In this document: positions 40,301-46,462 of the stretch, piece by piece | Layout: each line of letters begins with the position of its first letter | Numbering within the stretch: position 1 is the stretch's first letter | Source: Zygaena filipendulae | Lineage: Eukaryota > Arthropoda > Insecta > Lepidoptera > Zygaenidae | DNA length: 64,000 nt | Assembly: GCA_907165275.2 (NCBI GenBank) | Contig: OU015666.1 | Location: 3,936,001 to 4,000,000, forward strand | Direction: 5' to 3' | Program-made: the position numbers and the translations under genes | Notes under the pieces: generated by a model | What the model was told of the DNA's origin: nothing | The model's database searches: none | Seen by the model: only the letters and a program-made list of their open reading frames with translations

Positions 40301-40727
40301 GGTATAATATATTTAACCGACTTCATTTAAATTACTTAATATGGAATAGCGAAGTGCTCAAAAAGTCGTTACCCGCTTTAATTTTTACCTACCTACCCTA
40401 TATGTCTACTGTAGGTATCCCTGACAACGTGTATGCAAAATTTATGATGATCAATTGAGTGGTAAGTAGTTAAGGTTTGAAAGCTTGACAAACAAACTCA
40501 CATTCGCATTTATAAGTTAGTAGTAGGTAAGTATAGTAAGGATAAGGAAGGATACGTTGAAGGTAAGGGTACGAAGGCTTACGTTGCCGGCACACAGGAG
40601 TCTCGGCGCCTCCGCCGTTCGCGTGGCGACCTCACTTCCTGAAGCAACTTATCCTTTATCTTTGAGCGGCGATGGATCCGCTTCATAGCCATCAGATATT
40701 CCTCGTAGCTGTTATTACCACGACCAA
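4860..40727 (-). CDS. ADCY10: Soluble adenylyl cyclase (ADCY10-type), 35 exons
   Basis: Exons in transcript order: 40583-40727, 39772-39929, 38775-39050, 37312-37532, 36369-36446, 35676-35911, 34885-35078, 34321-34394, 33929-34086, 33476-33626, 32885-32941, 32715-32816, 32532-32629, 32212-32470, 31676-31814, 31329-31458, 30482-30659, 29907-30093, 29656-29796, 16170-16316, 15954-16057, 15446-15553, 14359-14490, 13809-13953, 11841-11947, 11578-11747, 11328-11487, 9854-9988, 9173-9288, 8395-8594, 7546-7681, 7248-7386, 6893-6999, 6610-6748, 4860-5009. All have GT-AG borders and matching phases, giving about 1,725 codons, close to the roughly 1,610 residues of the vertebrate enzyme. The family makes cAMP from ATP in the cytosol, stimulated by bicarbonate and calcium. 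The start is uncertain: exon 1 has in-frame Met codons (LMAMKRIH), but its frame is open to its 5' edge. Exon 32 could end at 7239 instead of 7248. Weak donors: exons 14 and 29. Confidence 0.88.
5068..5278. repeat. MITE family B, copy 1 (sAC intron 34)
   Basis: The ends are inverted repeats: GTAGAGCTTATCTAAACT at the left, and the complement of ...AGCTTAGATATGTTCTAC at the right. A second copy is at 35936-36170 in sAC intron 5. Confidence 0.75.
9551..9700. repeat. MITE family C, partial copy
   Basis: It begins GGCCCCGTAGTCAAGTTGAC and shares AACGCATA, GTGACATG and CCAATCAAAAGT in order with the complete copy at 41179-41367. The right end is eroded. Confidence 0.55.
12473..13524. mobile_element. 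Inverted-repeat element with GGGGTAAGTTGTTAC boxes
   Basis: The left end (GGGGGGAGAAGGGGGGTAAG) is roughly inverted at the right end (ACGTGCCCCCCGCTCCCC). Inside, GGGGTAAGTTGTTAC recurs at about 12846, and an exact head-to-head pair spans 13374-13411. It is a DNA-element-like unit with no transposase seen, lying in sAC intron 24. Confidence 0.6.
15607..15810 (+). repeat. MITE family D, truncated copy
   Basis: It shares TTAGCTGCAAATATTTACA, AATAAATCAATCAAAAAG and TTCAATGAACTTGACCG-like blocks with 30801-31203 and 32971-33422, but lacks the second terminus. Confidence 0.65.
16993..17241. repeat. Palindromic MITE
   Basis: AGGTAAAATAGAGCAAATCT at the left is matched by its reverse complement at the right. 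The inner arms (CATATCGAATTCTCAAAAA / TTTTTTTGAGAATTCGATATG, CTTTGTATGG / CCATACAAAG) pair as well. Transcribed with the host intron it would make a long hairpin. Confidence 0.8.
18120..18380. repeat. AT-rich tandem (TTAAATAAATAAA-type) tract
   Basis: Irregular tandem units of AAATTAAAT and AAATAAATT run for about 260 bp. Low complexity; no genes. Confidence 0.75.
18929..19885. mobile_element. Inverted-repeat DNA element, 957 bp
   Basis: GGTCTGTATTAATAGTCAG at the left is inverted at the right (CTGACTATTAATACGGACC), one mismatch. It is flanked by TTTA and TTAA, so a decayed TTAA duplication (piggyBac-like) is possible. The interior has repeated TCTCAAG/CTTGAGA words and no convincing coding sequence. 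Confidence 0.65.
19989..20089 (+). repeat. MITE family E, left half (interrupted)
   Basis: It starts GGGCGTACAAGCAAAAAGG, continues into TTAATTGATTATATTAATAAAT and stops at the LTR. The right half resumes at 29324 with AAATGCTCAATT. The unbroken copy is at 48387-48772. Confidence 0.8.
20090..20479 (-). repeat. Left LTR of the outer element
   Basis: 390 bp. It contains a perfect GTGACGTCAC palindrome at about 20278 and a minisatellite of CTGGC/TTGGC units at about 20357-20445. Confidence 0.85.
22019..22129 (-). repeat. 3' LTR of the gypsy element
   Basis: 111 bp, the same sequence as 26379-26489. Confidence 0.92.
22253..26323 (-). CDS. Gag-Pol polyprotein of the mag-like gypsy element, 1356 aa
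   Basis: A single open frame without stops. Gag occupies about residues 1-220, then two CCHC knuckles (225-238, 245-258). The retroviral-type aspartic protease has DTGSS at 321-325. Reverse transcriptase spans about 470-650, with KIDLSQAY (Asp 549) and FLDD at 609-612 in place of YxDD. RNase H spans about 755-870 (DAS at 758, E at 798, D at 825). Integrase has HxxH and CxxC near 977-1010 and the catalytic D1041, D1095 and E1131. A Pro/Ser-rich tail follows. All catalytic residues are present, so the element may be competent. There is no env gene. The GC content of the gag linker is much higher than that of the surrounding DNA. Confidence 0.95.
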   Translation of the reverse strand: MSCGKVREFNVRSGNWCLYVERLEMFFKVNKVDKEMWLPTLIAGMGDEAYELLSNLSSPKKPAELMYEHAIKILRTHLQPKPSVMAERYRFRQRRQNGEENIASYLTELKKLARYCEFGSSLEENLRDQLVCGVKSEVIRQRLFAEDNLNYTAAIKLASALEAAERDAAAVERGAACGELGVGAGGAAAATASAVNAVTSARAPGGGRQRAGPSGGSGDRNGAPCESCGWRGHSSENCRYRTFVCSRCRQRGHLKRVCPQSAGRSSGARRRVNHVETSQREEVEDNSSEVEEEMHTLSLNAYRPVSVTVLIDKINIKMGVDTGSSVSCISKTTYDRYFYKRKLGKNYLVLKFYDGSNIKPLGFIKPWVQYENINKQLELFVIEGGTTSLLGRQWLSELKMDIPKFYNCNFNINNENSNQCGDDLKVLLDSFKEVFSGGLGRFTGGKATLRLREGATPVFCRARSLPYALKGRVDAELDAMLREGIIEPVDTSDWATPLVPVRKADGGLRICADYKITLNPVLLVDRYPLPKIDDLLVSLNGAQIFSKIDLSQAYNQIELDNSKSLTVINTHRGLFMYNRLVFGLSSSPGIFQRIMSGLLGDIPGVEVFLDDIIIGTRGGSRQHLSTLENVLRRLQEHGLKLKRNKCAFLVQEVKYLGYIITKEGVRVDPEKVAAIVKIPKPSDISELRSFLGLVNFYAKFVKNLSTILFPLYDLLKKDVPWKWSHQCEESFRAVKRILTSAEVLTHYDPERPLVLTCDASARGVGGVLTQQGAGGAARPVVYVSRALNAAERHYSQIEREALAIVFCLQKFHQYLYGRRFTLRTDHKPLVSIFGPKHGIPAMAASRLQRWAIIVSAYTYDIEYVNTKQNGADGLSRLPVPGGAADEMVIPEQTYLHFAQNALLLDHNTIKQKTARDTILSKVLMYIRDAWPADNEIRELQPYYNRRKELYEELGCVMWGYRVVIPESCRNKVLEELHEPHMGIVKTKAMARSYVWWPGVDEAVEATCRQCAVCAAEADAPPRHEASAWPWPARPWSRVHLDFLGPIFDKMYLIMIDARTKWLEVFPVPSTAAGHTIDKCYEVFARWGVPKQIVSDNGPPFTSSEFAQFLAKQGIEHVFSAPYHPASNGAAENAVRTIKRAIKKAQRQNANIHGFLNTFLLHYRNTEHCSTGESPASLMLGRRLRTKLDALRPVREDRVRRAQERQKVQNGGTERTLQPGDEVWMRQYQRGRKWEPGEVTQKLGTTDYRVSDQGGREYHKHIDQLRRRTRSSLVGPGSQAERSSSESPPGSPRPPTMAQQGQEDGGAEETQGSPRPTGPLEPAPDDCEQVVATPPVKSPQSRPIRECRLRNPPRYNL
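26379..26489 (-). repeat. 5' LTR of the gypsy element
   Basis: 111 bp. Transcription on the minus strand would start here and enter the gag-pol frame 56 bp inside the LTR border. Confidence 0.92.
26495..28933. other. Internal remainder of the outer LTR element
   Basis: No gag, protease, RT or integrase motif is visible in any frame. The part from about 26760 to 27480 contains several CATCATCAG words resembling other repeats in the window. A lepidopteran repeat fragment (GGCAGAGCGGTCGTGGTC) sits near 28558. Confidence 0.5.
28934..29323 (-). repeat. Right LTR of the outer element
   Basis: Identical to 20090-20479, including the CTGGC minisatellite and its length, which argues for recent insertion. 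Confidence 0.85.
29324..29531 (+). repeat. MITE family E, right half (interrupted)
   Basis: It resumes with AAATGCTCAATT, continues through TATCAATTGATTATTC and ends GCTTGGACGCCC, the inverted copy of the left terminus at 19989. Confidence 0.8.
29656..33626 (-). CDS. ADCY10: sAC exons 10-19: P-loop NTPase region
   Basis: Exon 10 opens with RPPILGREEELRKYKG, the usual entry to this domain. Exons 11 and 12 join to give IYK-GPKLIGKT, a Walker A motif (GxxxxGKT). Exon 15 has VVAIEEAQHIDDESW, a Walker B motif in which the first acidic position is Glu rather than the more common Asp. Exons 16-19 continue with GGIPGWIQNFVISL and PFEKMVLKCGSVIGDIFS. The role of this NTPase module in the enzyme is unresolved in the literature I know. 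Exon 11 is only 57 bp, and most of the intron before it is a MITE. Confidence 0.82.
30801..31203 (+). repeat. MITE family D, full copy (sAC intron 16)
   Basis: TAAGATGTGGTAAAATTAGC at the left is exactly inverted at the right (GCTAATTTTACCACATCTTA), with TA-type flanks. About 400 bp, no coding sequence. Confidence 0.85.
32971..33422 (-). repeat. MITE family D, full copy (fills sAC intron 10)
   Basis: Same terminal repeats as 30801-31203, in the opposite internal orientation. It makes up most of the 534-bp intron, ending 30 bp upstream of the exon 11 splice acceptor. Confidence 0.82.
33929..36446 (-). CDS. ADCY10: sAC exons 5-9: second cyclase domain (C2)
   Basis: These exons read through VRRVVIVFLNIITLP, VSMFDKDTMILIVFGLRG, YCGVLGHVLRREYTVIGS and KSLKGIDKPGPIYEF. 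They align in order with the C2 half of vertebrate soluble cyclase. The junction of exons 8 and 9 gives IGSAVNKAARLM, which keeps the Asn and Arg (spacing NxxxR) that stabilise the transition state across the C1-C2 interface. Exon 6 uses the AG at 35912-35913, because the nearer AG would break phase with exon 5. Confidence 0.85.
35936..36170. repeat. MITE family B, copy 2 (sAC intron 5)
   Basis: It shares termini and interior (ATCGATA, TGTGTCATATC-like, TTATCAATAC) with 5068-5278. Confidence 0.75.
36590..36800 (-). repeat. MITE family A copy (sAC intron 4)
   Basis: Inverted relative to 3498-3720. It contains GATAAAACGCATTAAAGTTT and GGCGTGACGTCACGCG. Confidence 0.7.
37312..40727 (-). CDS. 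ADCY10: sAC exons 1-4: first cyclase catalytic domain (C1)
   Basis: Exon 2 ends and exon 3 begins within LMFIDVSGFTDL; exon 3 then gives DVLKFAGDAFLSMW. The Asp of FIDVSG and the Asp of AGDA are the two metal-binding aspartates of class III cyclases, and the Lys of LKFAGDA is the base-recognising lysine. Exon 4 completes the fold (KIAISAGVSHF, YVIVGQPVWDVKMAE). Both metal ligands are intact, so C1 looks catalytically competent. The N-terminal stretch before RISIIASMVPDEI is basic and arginine-rich (RERRRRRD), which I do not recognise from the vertebrate protein. Confidence 0.88.
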
Positions 40728-41821
40728 CTAAACCGTAATGAATAGATGTACCTACTAGCGTAAATGTTTGACTCGGGATAATTCAGATCGATAGTTTAGA
40801 TATAAGGTCAAAACAATGATATTTAAGTAGGTAATACACCTAGGTACTTTAATTGACATTGGGTCAAAATAATATAAAACCGCATTGTGACATGGTGATC
40901 GAACCCAGTTCGATATTCTAGCCAAGGTTCGGTTGATGTCGAAGTATATGTCACTCTTCACTAAATCGATTATTGCGCTTTTATATTTATTTACAGAAAA
41001 AGAAAATCATTTACCTACCTAAACACATTCTATTATCATTGTACCTACCAGAAAAAATATTATAGCTGTAAGTACATTTTTAGAATTAGTTATGTTGGAT
41101 TATGGGCTGATTTTTTAATAGACAGATGACTATTGCGATGATTGAACTAGATTGCTTTTTCGTCTGATATGTAGTCTGCCCCCCTAGCCAAGTTAACAAT
41201 CTACATTGGTTAACGCATACTGAGAAACGAATCGAAATGTCACATGGTCACGTAAAATCATCCAATCAAAAGTCCAGTTCAGCGACTCCGATCCTTAGTT
41301 CTTGTTCCTTCCTTCCTTGTTCCGTTCCTTAGTCAACGATAGTAGATTGTCAACTCGGCTAAGAGGGCTGTTCCATTTTCGAGCTTTCAATGGATTTATG
41401 TTCACCACAGGCAACGTTCGTTAGGTAATATAAACATTATCTTATCTGGCAAAGCTATTCATTATAAATCAATTGTCACTCAAAGACAATAAAATAGTCA
41501 CGTTCAGTCTAACGCAACTAGGAACAAATTAAATTTTGTTCGTATTTAGCATTCATTTTTTTTTTAATTTTTTTTTTTTCATGGCATCAAAGATGGCCTC
41601 ACATAGTCTTTTGTCTCTGAATTTTTCTTACAATCTGTCATCTGTTTGTCATGGCGACGCATGTTGTTATTTGGGAAAATAATTGTGATTTTTAAAAATT
41701 TTGTGTGATTTACGCTTTGAAAAGTGCAGTGTGACTATTAAAAACTATTTTCTTGTGATTGTGTAGTGAAATAGCACCGATTAGATGGTTTAGTACGTAT
41801 GTAATTTGTAGAAAAAGATAG
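40728..41821. other. Gap upstream of sAC exon 1
   Basis: It should hold the sAC promoter and perhaps a 5' exon on the minus strand. A minus-strand frame at about 40890-40985 (KSDIYFDINRTLARISNW) could be a further exon, but it lacks a good donor and acceptor. It also contains a MITE at 41179-41367. A plus-strand leader for the THAP fragment may start in 41640-41820. Confidence 0.45.
41179..41367. repeat. MITE family C, full copy
   Basis: CCCCTAGCCAAGTTAACAAT at the left is inverted at the right (AGATTGTCAACTCGGCTAAG). About 190 bp. Confidence 0.7.
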
Positions 41822-42439
41822 AGTCGACAAAATTTAAATAAAAAGAAATTTATCACGAAATTTCCTATAGATGAAGACCGGTAAGTACAGCTTGAGTAAA
41901 GTAATAAAGTATTTTGTTCTCTTCAGCTATCAGCAAGACTAAAATAATACATCTTTTTGAAATGAGAAAAAATATTTGCAAGTTTGTAAACCATAGTGAT
42001 GTAAATCTTCACTATCGATAAAGTGAGTCGATAAACTTTAATGAATGATGCTGTTATAGTGAATATTTTGGAATATTTTTGTATAGCTGCTGCTGCGTAT
42101 ACTTTTTTCATTACTTACTGCAGTTTTCATTAAGTATTATGATCGTATTGTAATAAAGTGAACCTCGTCTTCTGTACAAAGAACTATATTATACTCTATC
42201 TTGTTTCTAAGTGTACTTGCATGATTGATAGATATTTTAATTTCAGATGTCGACAATGGGTAAAAAATATTGGAAATGATGACTTAGCTTACATTCCAAT
42301 CGAAAAACTTCACGATATAAAATATGTCTGTGGAGATGTAAGGAACGAATGTCGGAAGATAAACGAAAGTTTTTCGCTTTCGGAGGATATTTCTACCGAT
42401 AATTTAAACAAGGCTCAACAAGGAAGCACTGGGAAGTAA
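41822..42439 (+). pseudogene. THAP-domain fragment, two exons
   Basis: Exon 41822-41880 reads NKKKFITKFPIDEDR up to a strong GTAAGT donor. Exon 42247-42439 follows the acceptor TTTCAG in the matching phase and reads CRQWVKNIGNDDLAYIPI, then KYVCGDV, ending in a stop at 42437. The FP..R..W and Cys spacing are those of a THAP zinc finger, a DNA-binding domain found in host regulators and P-element transposases. The N-terminal Cys pair is not found upstream. The expected zinc-ligand His after the last Cys is replaced (CGDV). AATAAA lies near 42507. It is probably a decayed or partial gene. Confidence 0.55.
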
Positions 42440-42841
42440 ATCATTTACTTTCCCAAATAGGTTATTTAATTTTGACATAAAATGTAAATGTAATTTTTAA
42501 AGAGAAAATAAATATCTATCTATCTAATAACATCATCATCATGACAAACTAAAATATTGGAATAATAATAAATAAATAAAAATAATAATTTATTGTTTCA
42601 ATTTTACGACAAATGTTTTCCCCCGCTGTAGATTTATTTCACCTGGTATGAAGCCCACGATGGTCTAATGATAATTTATCGATATCGATTTAATCAGGAA
42701 CTACAGGTGGCCATCCCTATTGTTCTCGTTAATGTTGGTACCCATGAGTTATGAAGTATTTTGACATTTAAATTTTCGCTGTGTTGGTATTGCTGGGTCT
42801 GCTAAATGGATTCCAAAACCAAGTAAGGAAGTCCCGTCTCT

Positions 42842-42868
42842 TAAAACGTAGTGATTACCTTCTCTCTG
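42842..42868 (-). repeat. Micro-motif copy (CAGAGAGAAGG family)
   Basis: Carries the complement of CAGAGAGAAGGTAATCAC plus TACGTTTTA, the motif found repeatedly at 53.4-57 kb. No target duplication is seen here. Confidence 0.65.
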
Positions 42869-43766
42869 GTCACGTTTTCGATAAAAATAGGTTCAGAATC
42901 TGACTATGTGCTTGTCTAGTAAAAGGCACCACAATAGCTGCGAATATACTTAGTCCATATAGGTGCCGCGGCGCCATGCCTCAAGTTTTTCATATTCCAC
43001 ACTAACGTAAACGTGGAGAACGCGTTAGAACGTGATTGTGGAGCCGATGTTCTCCGCCGTTTCTCGTGGTTTTCTCGCGTTCTCACAAGATTCTCGCGTG
43101 AATGTGGAGCGGGCATTAGCCTATCACTATTCACTACGTTTAAAGCTGTCGTATTCAGATTTCATGAGCAAATAATCTTAGAGTCACCTACAATACTTAC
43201 ATTGAAAGGAAGCGAGGCTCTTTTTGTTTTTGACCTCGGCTCGCATCGAATTTGCTGCTCCACTACTCTGCATTGTGCAGGTAATATTTTCTTCTACAGC
43301 TAAGGCGTGTAACACGCTTTGTTTTCGATAGTTTTGCCGATGACAAAATATGTTTCTTTTTATATTGTGATAGTAGAATATTAGGTATTTACTATTTACT
43401 TAACCTACAGTTAAGTTTTACTCCCCAACGTTCTCTCTCAAGAACTAGTTTGACTTCACTCCTTGCTTCGATTCAGCGTCTATCACGTCTGTGATGACTG
43501 ATTATGTGCCATGCTCAGACGAAATAAAAACTCGTGCTCGTAAATTAAATAACCTAGTTACACTAGGTTGTTTAATTTATTGCGATATCTGTATTCTTTC
43601 TTTTTCTACTTCTGTATTTTTTTTCTTTAATGGGAATGTCATTGTTTTTTTACGCGATAATTAAATTCTTTTTTATTGATTTATTGTCAAGCCAGCTTAA
43701 TTAATAATTACATCGATCTAGGACGTATCTCTTTTTTACATCAACTCAACTCTATGTTGGTTTCAA

Positions 43767-44220
43767 TCGCTCGAATACTGTCACACACGGAATCGCGAAT
43801 TCACGTGCGAATGCTCATAAATTTTTTAAACATTCACACGTGAATATTGCAATGGGCATGTTGACTAATTTTTATTGTCCGTCTTGTAGATTATTAAAAA
43901 ATATTGGACACGTATTTTTTCTTTTTTTACGTAATCAAAAAATAACGGCGATATATTGAGTTGAAATTTCGCGTGACGTCACTATTCTGACAGTTTGTAT
44001 GGCGGTTTTAGCGGTTAGTGACTTCACGACCCCCTCACCCTAAACTTTAATGCGCTTTATCTCTGTATATTTTAATTTATTTAAAAAAGCAAAAAATACG
44101 TGTCTATTGTTTTTTTATTTTCTCACTGACGGACTAATTAGAATTTTGATTTTCAAAAGTAGTCCACATCCCAATTCCGTGTGCGAAAAGTAATTCGAGC
44201 GATTCAAAAATCAACCCCCA
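43767..44220. repeat. Palindromic MITE split by another MITE
   Basis: The left part 43767-43856 and right part about 44169-44220 together match the hairpin element at 4104-4251 (TCGCTCGAAT... and ...GAAAAGTAATTCGAGCGA). The middle is a family A insertion. Confidence 0.75.
43857..44168 (+). mobile_element. MITE family A copy nested in the palindromic MITE
   Basis: Ends GGGCATGTTGACTAATTTTT and its approximate inverse ...AAAGTAGTCCACATCCC. It may be flanked by AAT on both sides. The internal GTGACGTCAC, AAACTTTAATGCG and AAAAAAGC blocks match the other copies. Confidence 0.7.
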
Positions 44221-44316
44221 GTATAATATTACTAGCTGTGCCCTGCGATTTCTCCCGCCTGAAACGCTTGTAGGTACTTGTATCTACCTAAATAACTTTT
44301 TTCCCGACGACTCTAT

Positions 44317-44400
44317 TGGCGCAATGGTCACCATGCCTGCCCGCTAATCAAGAGGTTCCGGGTTCGATTCCCGGTGGGGGTGGACTTTGTGTGATGAACA
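44317..44400 (+). repeat. tRNA-derived SINE head
   Basis: Has a pol III A-box-like TGGCGCAATGG and an exact B box GGTTCGATTCC in a T-arm (CCGGG/CCCGG). The anticodon arm does not pair, so it is a SINE, not a tRNA gene. Confidence 0.7.
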
Positions 44401-44931
44401 TAGGGTTCCATTTTCCAGTCTGGGTGTGTATATACATATATCTTGGTATATCTATAGTATAATATACAACGAGTTAATAAATTAACTGAAAACCTGATAC
44501 ACCCCATGATAAAAATATATTTTATGTCGAAAAAATTTATACTTTAAAAGTTATTCAACATTAGTTTTGGAGGTGTCCTCTACGCAATTCCAAGCGTTAC
44601 GCCCGCGCCTACCGGTTCCAATTTTTTTGGCTGCGGGCGCCGCGCGACGGCGGCGTTCGCGCCAAATATTGTATTATAAATAATTTAGACATGGGCTAGT
44701 AAAAATGAAAAAATATAACCTATATTAAAAAATAGTGCGATCGATTTGTTTGTCGATTCTGAGCAAACTACTTTCTAGTTTTCAGTTAATTCATTAACAC
44801 GTTGTATATGTAATAATATGTGTAGGTAGTATATACGTTTGCTTGATTTCCACGACACAAGTTTATAGCTTAGTGTGGGATCAAGTAGATCTGTGTGTTG
44901 TGAAGTGGATTATGTATTATTATATTATTGG

Positions 44932-45090
44932 ACCGATTTAGAAAATTCTTTTTTTGTTTGAATGGGTATACTCCAACTTAGGTCCCATTGCCACCAAGTC
45001 GGGATCTGATGATGGAATCTTGGAGAAATCGAGGGAACTCTGCAAAGATTATAGGCACACCTATAGCGATCTGGGTATTTTTAAAAGTAA

Positions 45091-45128
<38 letters not shown>

Positions 45129-45130
45129 TA
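44932..45130 (+). repeat. Interspersed repeat ending in (ATT)n
   Basis: 44932-45090 is the inverted partner of 3338-3497; an (ATT)n microsatellite follows at 45090-45130. Confidence 0.75.
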
Positions 45131-45439
45131 AAATGAAACAAAACATGTTGCTCCAAGTTAAGCGTAATCTAACTGTAAAAACCGCACGATAATCCGTTCA
45201 GTAGCTTACTGGAGATTGGCGTGAAAGTGATTCCAATCTTTTACCATAGGCCCAGATGATATAATACTATGCCATAGGTACCTACCTATACTATCTACTT
45301 ATGTGCTTTAGCGGTCTATTATCATTTGACCAAAACAAAAGTAATACTGATTTTCTTGCAACTGAGGTAACTTAACTTTTACTTATGTTAGGTAGGTAAT
45401 AACTAATATTATGTTGTTATAACGATGATAGGCATGATA

Positions 45440-45790
45440 GCTAAATTTTAATTTTTAGTCTTTTAGATTAATAAAAAATATAGGACACTTATTTTTTCTT
45501 TTTTTACCTTACTTACCTATTAATCAAAAAATAACGGCGACACATTGAGTTGATATTCAGTAACGTCACACCTAAGTACCTACTTTATAAGTTTATACTT
45601 AGTAACATAGTTATGACGTCGCGGCCCCCCACTTCTAAACTTTAATGCGTTTTATCCATGGTTTTATCCAATGACATTATAAGTATTAAAGGAGGGTTTT
45701 ATCTAACTATTTTTTCAATAATTTGAAAAAGCAAAAAATACGTCTTATTTTTTTATCTGAGAGATTAATTAGAATAGGTAGGTATTGATT
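45440..45790 (+). repeat. MITE family A copy
   Basis: Contains AAAAAATATAGGACAC, AATAACGGCGAC, AAACTTTAATGCGTTTTATC and AAAAAGCAAAAAATACG in family order. Confidence 0.7.
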
Positions 45791-45881
45791 TTTATTCCTT
45801 GTCGTCATTACAAATAGCCACTAACGATAAGTAAATAAACCCAGCGGTTATATGCAGTGGTTATATGTATGTATACTCTTT

Positions 45882-46462
45882 GGGTCAATTCACACGTACC
45901 ACAACCACACCACAGCCACAACCACACCACAACGACGCCACGTGGTCGGGCGTATATTTGTATTGAAAATGAATATACAATTTACACGTACCACATTTTG
46001 CCGTTGTTATCGACCACCTGTGTAATACGACCACATCGCAACCACATCGCGATGGCAACGCCACCACCGGCGGCGGCACCGCGACCACATCGCCACGACA
46101 TGACGTCATCAACAGCGCGCGCCTAGCTGGCGCCTGCGCTCCCCCCTTTCATTCTGCATTGTACTGAGTTGCCGCGTGGTTGTGCGAAAAATTAAAATGT
46201 CCGACTCCGAGATTTTTGACATGGATATGTTTATTGCGGAGATTCGCAATTTGCCATGCATTTGGGATCAAAGTGCAAAAAACTGCACATGACCACGTGG
46301 TTACCACATCGCAACGACAGCGACAACGCAACCACATCGAAATTTTGTCGGTACCACAACGCAACTGCAAAAAGCCGCTGCGACACTATTCACACGTAAC
46401 CACAGCTTGACCACATTTTGTCGCTGCCACGTGGTGTGGTTGTGGTACGTGTGAATTGACCC
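45882..46462. mobile_element. Inverted-repeat element with a MADF-domain relic
   Basis: GGGTCAATTCACACGTACCA at the left is exactly inverted at the right (ending GTGTGAATTGACCC), with TTT on both sides (45879-45881, 46463-46465). A 3-bp duplication and a MADF-like partner protein both fit the PIF/Harbinger superfamily. No transposase is present, so it is non-autonomous. Confidence 0.82.
46197..46292 (+). pseudogene. Relic N-terminus of a MADF-domain protein
   Basis: From ATG it reads MSDSEIFDMDMFIAEIRNLP, then CIWDQSAKNCT and a stop. FIxxIRxxPxxWD is the opening of a MADF (Myb/SANT-like) DNA-binding domain. The frame stops after 31 codons, before the rest of the domain. Confidence 0.65.

Noticed and set aside
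40755..40985. Extra 5' exon of sAC (KSDIYFDINRTLARISNW)
   Set aside because: No good acceptor, and the only phase-compatible donor is weak. The Met codons in exon 1 offer a simpler start.
43013..43303. Plus-strand frame MENALERDCGADVLRR
   Set aside because: Lies in repeated TTCTCGCGT/GTGGAG DNA; no family likeness or splice context.
44317..44400. tRNA gene
   Set aside because: The T-arm is perfect, but the anticodon stem does not pair; it fits a tRNA-derived SINE.
45857..46410. His/Thr-rich frames such as MVICMYTLWVNSHVPQPHHS
   Set aside because: Produced by the ACCACA-rich termini of the inverted-repeat element.
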